From Sipunculus nudus (Eukaryota > Annelida > Sipuncula > Golfingiida > Sipunculidae), in assembly GCA_026874595.1 (NCBI GenBank), contig CM049317.1:67126618-67190617 (forward strand): a stretch of DNA of 64,000 nucleotides. The letters run 5' to 3'. Both the position numbers and the translations under genes were made by a program. The notes below the pieces were generated by a model. The model saw only the letters and a list, made by a program, of their open reading frames with translations, had not been told where the DNA came from and searched no databases. Positions within the stretch are counted from its first letter, which is position 1; each line of letters opens with the position of its first letter. Below, piece after piece: positions 48,176-56,300 of this stretch.

Positions 48176-49117
48176 CTTTACATACCGAAGCCTTTTTATC
48201 CGCTTTAAAGAGAAAAGGCCGGGGTAGCTGTACACTGTCGATATATCTATAGTTGTGACAAGTCCCTAATGTGAACCCTATCCAGCATGCGTTATGCTGA
48301 CAGAATCAGTATGCGTGTAACTTCTGCCTTCTTTCTTACGCTCCCGAGGCAGCGGAAATCTTGCGCTTCTAAAGAAGCAACTGATTTTCACGCTGCCAGC
48401 TGTGACCGTTTATTATATATTTAGACACCAGATGGCGGTTTGTTGTCCACTGACATAAACGTGCGTACGATGTGACAAGCAGCCAATCAGATGCCAATAA
48501 ACAAACACTCGACAGGCATCCTGGCTCCGCCCATTGCCGCGCTTCAAGCGCCGTTTGATGAGTTTCCGGTCGAATTTAAATTGCTCCCTCTGCATTCTCG
48601 CATCATCGACCGATTCGATTATGACATTATGACTGTGTTAGCGTAGCCATGTATTTGTTGTCTGCAGAACTGAAACCAGCCAGCGAGGTGTGCACGCAGC
48701 CTTTGTTGTTACGTTTCGTTTGAATTACAGCTCACCGGCCGAGCATCTTATGTGCCCAAGGCCCTAAGCAAACCACGTCAGGGGCAATTCTCTCTGAGCC
48801 TGTGGCCTGTTTAGACGGTTACGCTGGGGGATGAGCTGTCACTCAAAAATAAATGAATATGATTGGCTCCGTGTATTTGTCTTCCAGCACAAAGTTTCAT
48901 CTGATTGGACAAAAATACAGTGCTCCCTTCTGGTGTTGCAAAGCAGGATACGAGGTCATAACAAACAGCGCCTTACGATAGGTAAAGCGCTGTGTAAAGA
49001 GCGTACCTTCTTTCTGTACGTGTGACTAGGACATCCCTTTTCCTGGTGAACAACCCACTCTGGTGCCTGCGGTACATTCTGCACTGGCTAGCACTGGATA
49101 TTAAATCGCTGTTATAA
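48176..49117. other. Unassigned intergenic sequence
   Basis: Moderately GC-richer than average around 48300-48850, with several CpG words. No exon could be supported. Confidence 0.35.
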
Positions 49118-49192
49118 CCATTTATGTTTTGAAATCACTGTGATGTAAAGACAATGGTTGCATCTCATAGACGTAATTCACTTGAAATTATT
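49118..49192. repeat. Short direct repeat, copy 2
   Basis: Partner of 48095-48175. Here the AG acceptor dinucleotide of copy 1 is changed. Confidence 0.65.
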
Positions 49193-49560
49193 AGTAATTC
49201 TAATTCATATAAAACAAGTAGTTAAACCAACACTTTGAATCTTCTTCAGAGGAATTGTCTCGTGCCTTATTCTCCCACTCGGTAAGCTTTACCTATCTGC
49301 TGTTTATAAATAGTACATCATTCCCCATGTCATGCTTATTTATATGGATAAGTCATACTCTAATAATAACTGCTATTGGCTCAACGATAATCACGACTTT
49401 TAATGGGTCTACAACTGACACTTTGAGAAGTGTTGTATATTCTTCTGTGTTGCTCACAATGCTAGGGAAACGTAGAGTTACCAGTCCAGTTAAAAAACAC
49501 CCGTAGAGCGCGAACCTCGGACAAAGCAGCTCAATTGATCCTTATTGTCAATATTATTAA
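49193..49560. other. Flank of the TRIM
   Basis: An 83-codon frame at 49255-49506 is Ser/Thr- and Leu/Ile-rich with no recognised motif. Confidence 0.35.
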
Positions 49561-49716
49561 TGTTACCGATTGACATAAAAGCGGACCAAACTGTCTCGCT
49601 AGTGAAGCTTGCTTTGCTAGCGAAGCGGTTGGTTCGCCGGACTTGTGCGCCACCAACATGGGTTCGAATCCGGGATCGGCCCAGAATTTTCCCCTCAACA
49701 ATTTGTTTTCGTAACA
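49561..49716 (+). repeat. TRIM left LTR
   Basis: Begins TGTTACCGATTGACATAAAA and ends TTTTCGTAACA. It contains the hairpin TCGCTAG...CTAGCGA (49595-49622), the A box TAGCGAAGCGG (49618-49628) and the B box GGTTCGAATCC (49661-49671). Confidence 0.85.
49618..49671 (+). promoter_or_regulatory. tRNA-like Pol III A and B boxes in the left LTR
   Basis: A box TAGCGAAGCGG matches TRGCNNAGYGG. The D-arm stem GCGA/TCGC can pair, and CCGGACTTGT resembles the tRNA anticodon-arm start. B box GGTTCGAATCC is a perfect consensus, 32 bp downstream, normal tRNA spacing. Acceptor and anticodon stems do not close, so it is a tRNA-derived promoter relic and not a tRNA gene. The right LTR keeps the A box (49892-49902) and B box GGTTCGAAACC (49935-49945). 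Confidence 0.65.
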
Positions 49717-49719
49717 AAA

Positions 49720-49737
49720 TGGGGGCTCGTCCGGGAT
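49720..49737 (+). promoter_or_regulatory. TRIM primer-binding site, tRNA-Pro
   Basis: TGGGGGCTCGTCCGGGAT, the exact 18-nt complement of a tRNA-Pro 3' end including CCA, 3 nt inside the left LTR. Confidence 0.9.
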
Positions 49738-49823
49738 GACGGTAAACTTTGTGGCCAAGGGAATAAGCTCACCAGAGTGTGACTCCTGGGATAATAAGTC
49801 TTGTTCTGATAGCAGATTGCTCT

Positions 49824-49834
49824 AAAGGGGGGTG
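49824..49834 (+). promoter_or_regulatory. TRIM polypurine tract
   Basis: AAAGGGGGGTG directly before the right LTR, the expected plus-strand primer. Confidence 0.75.
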
Positions 49835-49988
49835 TGTTACGGGTTAACATAAAAGCGGACCAAACTATCTCGCTAGTGAAGCTTGCTTTGCTAGCGAAGC
49901 GGTTGGTACGCCTGACTTGTGCGCCATTCACATGGGTTCGAAACCCGATTCGGCCCAATATTTGCCTTGACAATTTGTCTTCGTAACA
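49835..49988 (+). repeat. TRIM right LTR
   Basis: Begins TGTTACGGGTTAACATAAAA and ends CTTCGTAACA. The T-arm-like fold around the B box (TGGG / CCCG) is better preserved here than in the left LTR. Confidence 0.85.
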
Positions 49989-50313
49989 ATAAATATTGGT
50001 CTTTACGCAAAGGTAGCGGATAATTTACATTCAGTGGATTGTTCCTTGGTTGTTATCCTAGATAACCCTCCAAAACTAGCATAACAAAATTTCGTTCATA
50101 ACTTATTGAGGTTGATAACAAACAGACCAACAAACCAACCAAAGGTGACAAAAATGTGGGAGTGTGGGCCGTCAGCGGAATTTTTAACCAGCGGCGTTCT
50201 GATTGGCCCATCGGGCTAAATGCGATGAGGGATTGGTCGGTTTATTCGGATTAATGGCTCATATGAGAGGCTCATTTGCCATATATGGTAGTCGAGTCGT
50301 ATCCGCAGTGGAA
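49989..50313. other. Spacer between TRIM and SINE
   Basis: Nothing recognised. Confidence 0.4.
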
Positions 50314-50681
50314 GGCTTCTGTGGCTCAGGGGTTGAGCACACGACTCAAAGCTGAGACATCATGAGTTTGAGATATTTCACGATCGACCCTCTGCCAGGG
50401 TGAGCGCTCTGCAGGCTTTAATGTGATGGTCGTGCCGAAGGGTCGTGCGTGACTCACAAACGAGTGCACCTTTCGGGGGTTCCTCCGCGGTATAACCCAA
50501 TAATGAGGACGATTACACAACCAGGATTAACCGGTGCAGTGGTCAACGGGCCTGGTTAGCACCAGGATATAAAAAAAAGAGGAAGCGTTTTATACTTTCC
50601 TGTCAAGTATTCAATGTAATTTTGCAGATGTACATATACTTGAGCTAGCATTAAAAATGGAGGCGTTTACCTCCAACAAAC
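50314..50681 (+). mobile_element. tRNA-derived SINE, copy 2
   Basis: Same family as 45557-45954, opposite orientation. It starts GGCTTCTGTGGCTCAGGGGT, has CTTTCGGGGGTTCCT and GAGGACGATTACAC in the centre, GGTTAGCACCAGGATATA, and a tail with GATGTACATATACTT and the hairpin GGAGGCGTTTACCTCC. The B box is decayed. An A run follows GGATAT in the middle (50570-50578), possibly a junction between the core and a tail module. Confidence 0.75.
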
Positions 50682-50836
50682 ATATTTATATAAAAAAAAC
50701 TAAAGTGGAAGAGGGACAAATATTTTCATTACTGTACAAAAATTGTACATTAACGGCTACCGATCCCTCGATATAACTTGTATATTACCAGCTTCAAAAG
50801 AAACCAACCAGAACACACACAGGCGCACAGAGCGGG

Positions 50837-50839
<3 letters not shown>

Positions 50840-50915
<76 letters not shown>

Positions 50916-50985
50916 GAGAGACAGAGACAGACAGAGACAGAGACAGACAGAGAGACAGAGAGAGAGAGAGACAGAGAGAGAAATT
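50840..50985. repeat. (GA)n with (GACA)n
   Basis: About 33 GA units (50840-50906) followed by mixed GACAGA units to 50985. The Arg/Glu-rich frames here are repeat translations. Confidence 0.95.
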
Positions 50986-51589
50986 GACCTGACTGTTTAA
51001 TCTAAACAAAAGGAGAGTGCGACCATAAAAATAGCAGCTATTATGGAATGGTTTGATATGTAGTAACCGTACCCTTGCCATAACAGCTGCTTATTATAGG
51101 TCATATAAAAGGTCTGGGATTTGTTATGTATAATGTTCTAAAAGATCACATATTCCCGCCTGTGTCAAGTTGGCTATTATTGTAATTGCATTGTGAGGAG
51201 TGTTTTCATGAATTTCATAAACAGTGCTTTTGCAATAACATTAAAGACTGCGGCTGCTTTTTATGGATAATATGTAAAATTGTAATATATCAGGTTCAGA
51301 CAAGTCACATTTTCTTGCTTGAGTTCAGGGTCATCATATTTGCCAGGTCGATTTTTTAATCACCATTTTAGATTTGTATTCTATTATTGGTGTTTATCTT
51401 GGGATGCTGACCCAGTAGACAGTAATACACAATGTTTTATCTTCCAAGTGAACCATCCTCTTTTATTACATTCCATTATTTGTAATTGTTAATACATTAA
51501 GGCAAACTACAGTTGATACGACATGCTCAGTATACTAAATAGTAGAATAATTAATCCTTATCCAAAACTTGAAACCTGATGAAATCAAA

Positions 51590-51715
51590 ATACAATGGGA
51601 AACTTGTAATCAGATTACCGGGGGGAAACTTGAAATCAGATTACCGGGGGAAACTTGTAATCAGATACCGGGGGGAAACTTGAAATCAAATTACCGGGGG
51701 AAACTTTAAATCGAT
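51590..51715. repeat. ~27-bp minisatellite
   Basis: About 4.5 copies of GGGGGAAACTTGTAATCAGA plus TTACC. G-run length varies between units. Confidence 0.9.
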
Positions 51716-52579
51716 ATTAGTCAGCCCCATGTGATTCCAGATTACTCCAGTTTTTATGTTTATTTACCTATAATTTTTGAAACTTCTCTCCTTGATGTCT
51801 ATTATAAGCTTGAAAGTTTGTTTGTCTTATGTTTGTTGGTTATATGTCATAGACTTTGGGATAATATATGGGTCATTGTTTGTATAATTACCATTTAATT
51901 CATATATAAAAACTTCAGCGAGGGTGTAACGATGGGGTAATCTGAATAATGTGTAGGTTACCTGAAACCAGGTGCAGGCTATTTTAAATCGTAATGTAAC
52001 TGTAATGTATGGGGGGGGGGGGGGGAGGAGATGGTATCATGGCGTCTTAATATGGAGTGTTTTGTTTTGGAATTCATATCCTCACCCTTCACACAACATC
52101 TGCTATGTCGAAAATTCATTCCACTCAAAATGGTCGCACTGGCCCCTTGCCAGAAAACCGGTAACGAATTCAAGATACCTCAGTAGACTAAACTTTTAAT
52201 TTTCTCAGCTCTAACAATATATGACAATGCTATTCATCTTGGCTTTTTAATAAAAAAAAATTACAAAATTAGACAAGCGATAAATGGGCTCCAAAGCCAT
52301 GGGGCGCCTATTGTTGGCACGGCGTATACATCATAAAAGTATTGCAAGGACGTTGTGTATATTTTGTATGCATATTACATCTAAATGACAAGAGATTGGG
52401 GCCCATTCGGTGGACGGTAGAAATTACAAGAGGTTTTCAAGATTTCCCTTGATAGAAAGATGTGTGAAAGAAATTTATATTAGTTTAGCCCAGTACAAGA
52501 GAGCTGACCTTGGAAAAAGAGATGGCTGGCTGCTTGTTGAACATTTTTTAATGTCACCGTCGCATATAGCGGTATATAT
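51716..52579. other. Unassigned intergenic sequence with a G run
   Basis: A homopolymer of about 15 G lies at 52011-52025. Nothing else recognised. Confidence 0.4.
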
Positions 52580-52618
<39 letters not shown>

Positions 52619-52748
52619 TGAATATATATATATTCATGGGTTTAAGACCAATTTTTTCACCTTTTCCGTACTTGGGATATTTGTAGGTTTTGTCATTAGT
52701 CCTCATGGGTTGGACCCCTCCTTTTCCTAAATTCTGGATCCGCCACTG
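52580..52748 (-). repeat. (TA)n followed by hAT-like element end
   Basis: TA array at about 52580-52616. The minus strand begins CAGTGGCGGATCCAG at 52748 and continues AATTTAGGAAAAGGAGGGG, matching 35492-35528. The other end is not clear. Confidence 0.55.
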
Positions 52749-53117
52749 CATAGATATACAGATTAATTGAATCCCCCCCAAAAAAATCTATTTGATAAGT
52801 TAAATATATATATGAATATTATTTTTGAATTAAAATATAGTAAAAATCAAATTAAAATAACGAAATATAAGCACTTAAAGGTAACAAATTGCAAAGTATC
52901 AAATAATCGATTAAAAATAAATAGGAAAGAAACAAAAGCAATAAATCTATTTTTATTTCTCTTCCCATTTTGCATTTTCGATTCACATTTGAAAAGGTTA
53001 AGACGTTTTAGTAAGGGGCATTTTATATTCATGTACGTCGACAACATCGGCAAAGAAACACGGTTGTTAACGTATATATAATGGAAACAAATAGCACATT
53101 AGCCTTCTTACTTTCAG

Positions 53118-53250
53118 GAGATGAAGATATTTATTAAAGAAGGCCATATCCCATTCTCCCCTAAACTGTCAAAACCACAGTCCATGGAAGGTAGATACAT
53201 TTTCCCAACTGGAGACAGTTACAGGCATGACAGTGAATATCCCTGTCTTG
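53118..53250 (+). CDS. Candidate internal exon, paired with 54126
   Basis: Acceptor TTAGCCTTCTTACTTTCAG ends at 53117 and donor CTTG|GTATGT follows 53250. Only one frame is open: 44 codons from GAGATGAAG, phase 0 at the start and phase 1 at the end. It encodes EMKIFIKEGHIPFSPKLSKP and then a segment with GRYIFPTGDSYRHDSE, which loosely recalls a MORN-type repeat (G-x-Y-x-F-x-x-G-D-x-Y). That likeness rests on one motif only. Its end phase matches the next candidate exon. The intron between would be 875 bp and holds two TA arrays. No upstream exon was found. Confidence 0.45.
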
Positions 53251-53731
53251 GTATGTCTGTTGAGAAAAATAACAGAAATTTTTAACTGTGCTCCTTATCG
53301 TTTTCAACGCCTACATGTGTTCAAGAGAACTGCGGGAATATACTTTTAAGATTATGCTATTTTATTGCGCTGAAGCAATACTTTTGTTATAGCTAGCAGT
53401 GAAAACACGATTCACTAGACATATTATCTTAACCGACATAGCAAACTTTGAGCCATGAAAACATTCAAATCGAAACCAGGCTTTAAGTAACACGATACAT
53501 ATATATATATAAGTGGCAAGGATTTGATCTTCCTCGATTTTCAGAGCTGTTTTTCACACAACATATGATTCCACTCTAAACTCTCGGTATACTCACTCAA
53601 ATGCCGTTTTATTACGGAAGATGTATATTGCATTGTTAACCTACCTCTGGATTGCAGTCTGCTTATATTAAAGCACTCATTGTCCCTGATGTGCCTTGCT
53701 TTCCCATTTGTCACTCTTGTTCTTTACCTTC

Positions 53732-53736
53732 ATTAT

Positions 53737-53781
<45 letters not shown>
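53732..53781. repeat. (TA)n microsatellite
   Basis: TA array with one interruption (TATAAATA). Confidence 0.95.
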
Positions 53782-53782
<1 letters not shown>

Positions 53783-53849
53783 TTAACCGTAAATTGTATC
53801 TTCCACAACATGACCAAGAAACCCACGCCATACACTGCCGCCTTTCAAA

Positions 53850-53850
<1 letters not shown>

Positions 53851-53900
<50 letters not shown>
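53851..53900. repeat. (TA)n microsatellite
   Basis: About 25 pure TA units. Confidence 0.95.
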
Positions 53901-53903
<3 letters not shown>

Positions 53904-54125
53904 GAATAAATGTGTATATATATAAATCAATATAAATGCAATTTCAGTTATACCTGACATTCTAAAGAGTTCAAATGTCGAAATTGGAAAAAAAGGGGAA
54001 TACCACATACAGTTGAATTAAATTTCAAAGGATGATGGCAAATCGATCTTTAGGAAAGTGAACTGTTTCAACTCTAGACCATCAGGTCTTCTTTGCCCTT
54101 CACTGTAACGCTTCCATGGTTTCAG

Positions 54126-54370
54126 GTATCTGGCAGGAAACAAGAACACACCAGCATTATTCAATCTACTGTAAGTTAATTTCATGTATCCCTTGCAGGT
54201 CTCAGTATAGAGCAGTAGAAAAATTGAATCATTCTTCTCTCTCTGATGTCAGTTGGAACTTTATTTATTCGGTTACAGAACGCAATATCCAAAGAGGGCA
54301 GAATTTAAAGAATTTATCATGGTTTGAGGGCTTTGGCCTGAGACAGGAGGCTTCATATGAAACCAACTGA
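54126..54370 (+). CDS. Candidate last exon, paired with 53118
   Basis: Acceptor TTCCATGGTTTCAG ends at 54125. Joined in phase to the previous exon (G|GT), the frame stays open for 81 codons, from IWQETRTHQHYSIYCK to SYETN, and stops at 54368-54370. AATAAA follows at 54655-54660, so this could be the 3' exon of a small gene. A GTAAGT inside (54171) with an AG at 54198 would give a 28-bp intron, too short to be used. No domain recognised. Confidence 0.4.
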
Positions 54371-54654
54371 AGCCTCAGCAAGTTGTTGGCCTTATATTCC
54401 TTTTTTTTCATGCTGTGACTTTTTTGTCAAAGACATTGTAACTACATGACAGGTTTCGACTCCTACTACCACATGGTTATGATGAGATGCTCAATCACGT
54501 ATATAATGTCACGCATAATGACACAGCGTCCGTACATCTGGCTGTGGTGAGCCTTTCATCGCAAAATGGATCTTGCAAATTTCGGAGGCTCTTAATGACC
54601 TAGGTCATGTACAGTGTGCACCCACTTAAGATTAAATATGCATATATATAACTA

Positions 54655-54660
54655 AATAAA
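54655..54660 (+). terminator. Possible polyadenylation signal
   Basis: AATAAA 285 bp after the stop of the candidate last exon. The hexamer is frequent in such AT-rich DNA, so it is weak support. Confidence 0.3.
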
Positions 54661-54800
54661 GGTTCACACGTATTCTATAAAAGTTTGCTCTCATTTTTGT
54701 TACGAGTCACTGGTACTGTTCATACCTTCAGGTGAGTGAAGATAAGCGTTTATAATCATCATCCTCGCATATAAAATCCCCGTCTAACCCAACTCGTGTA

Positions 54801-55245
54801 CTAGTATAGATAAAGTATAGAGTATAATAAATACATTAAAGTATCGTATAATATTGTATTATATTGCATTGTATGGTATTGTATTGTTTAGTATAGAATA
54901 GATTAATTTAGCGTAGTGTGTTTTAGTATCATCTAGAGTATAGATAAGTATAGTATGGTAGAGGAAAGTAGAGTATAGAAAGTATAATATTGTATTACAA
55001 AGTAAAGATTAGTATTGTAAAGTGTACTAAGTTTGACACAGGAAGCCATTACTATTGTAAAGCATACAATAGTATGGTATAGTATAGTATAGTGTAGTAT
55101 AATACAGTATGGTATGGTATGGTAAAGTATAGCATGGCAAGTTTGTAAGAGTAATCCATAACTATACTATATTATACAATAATATAGTATAGTACACAAT
55201 AGTATATTATATAGTATAGAATAGTATAATAAAGTATTGGATTTT
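54801..55245. repeat. Degenerate AGTAT pentanucleotide repeat
   Basis: About 445 bp dominated by AGTAT, GGTAT and TGTAT words on the plus strand, with short tracts of ATACT-type units. Heavily diverged. Confidence 0.85.
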
Positions 55246-56112
55246 TTATTACAGCACAGTATATTATGGTACATCATTATGTAGTATAACAAACGATAGT
55301 CAAAGAAATATATTGAACAATGATAACGAACCTTTGTTTATGTACGGTACTCCAAAATTAACAATACATACAGCAGTGGATATTAAACGTTCACTATTGC
55401 AACGTGTGATCTGAGGTTGAGGAACCCGATATATGCTACAGGCTACCATCGATTAGCTATAATTCAAGTGACAAAAATAAGATGAACAAAATATCGCTAA
55501 GCCATATGATTCATAGTATATAGTATATGTACTGTATCGAGATGATATATTTAAAGACGGCCTATCAAGCAGCCTTCAATTGCATGCTAATATGTAGCAG
55601 AGTCTCACAGAATACGTCAGTGGTGTTTCCGGATATATTCTGTAGCACGTGAGCGCATAGAGAATCACGTATTTAATAACCCAGTGGGTGGTAATGAGGT
55701 TGAGACAGCTATTCATGATCCACTCGACAGGAAGCCACAATTAAGTAAAGCCAAAATCAATAACAATCAATTAGGATAACTGAATAGGTCTTAATTGGGT
55801 GAATGGGTTTAGTAGTATAAGGTGTAGGGCAAATTTACCTAGCGTGTATTGTGACTTTGACATCGTCATACAGATTGGCTTTTATGCCAAGACTATTAAT
55901 ATAAAAGCGCCTTGTTATACCACGCAAAGATCCTAAAGGATCACCAAAGGGTTTCGGAATATTACATGTTTGCATGTTTCAGTTTGGTTTCTTTCTGTGG
56001 TTGTAATGTCTAAAGCCACGTTTCTAGTATGATGATGTTACCACTACAAAAGAAACCTTAATTCTAAAAGGGAATTTCTTTTCCTTCTTTAATCTTTGCT
56101 TATTAATTATTA
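55246..56112. other. Unassigned intergenic sequence
   Basis: No gene seen. Confidence 0.4.
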
Positions 56113-56300
56113 GCCTAGTCGCGTAATTGTCAGGGCGCTTCACTTGCGGGTTCCCGTTCCGATCTGACCTCCGCCTCGACTACGGCATCTGGCCAAAGTC
56201 TCCACCACAAGTGTGCACTCTCTCGACCCAGGAATGTATGGGGACTGGTCCTGGGCGGCAATCAAATACCCCTAAGCGCCTATTATTTAGACTTCCCAAG
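56113..56300 (+). repeat. tRNA-type SINE-like repeat
   Basis: TAGCCTAGTCGCGTAATTGT followed by CAGGGCGCTTCACTTGCGGG resembles a tRNA-derived head (GCCTAGTGG...GGCGCTCGACTTGC), then GGTTCCCGTTCCGATC in place of a B box, and a GGTCCTGGGCGGCAATCAAA block. GC-rich against its flanks. Confidence 0.45.

Larger units (their letters stand above)
49561..49988 (+). mobile_element. TRIM (miniature LTR retrotransposon) with tRNA-like LTRs
   Basis: A complete 428-bp non-coding retroelement. Left LTR 49561-49716 (156 bp) and right LTR 49835-49988 (154 bp) are about 88% identical by eye; both start TGTTAC and end CGTAACA. The 118-bp interior opens after AAA with a perfect tRNA-Pro primer site and closes with a polypurine tract, and has no useful open frame. 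Flanks ATTAA and ATAAA could be an eroded 5-bp target duplication. Each LTR carries a tRNA-type A box and B box. Termini and primer type are those of the Gmr1-like LTR family here, so mobilisation in trans by that family is likely. It is smaller than most LTR elements, in the TRIM size class. Confidence 0.85.

Noticed and set aside
49618-49690. A functional tRNA gene
   Set aside because: A and B boxes are good, but the acceptor and anticodon stems do not pair, and the sequence is embedded in an LTR present twice.
50743-51081. Arg/Glu-rich and Leu/Ser-rich frames
   Set aside because: Direct translations of the GA tract on either strand.
54171-54198. Intron inside the candidate last exon (GTAAGT to AG)
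   Set aside because: Only 28 bp, shorter than usable introns; the frame is open through it.
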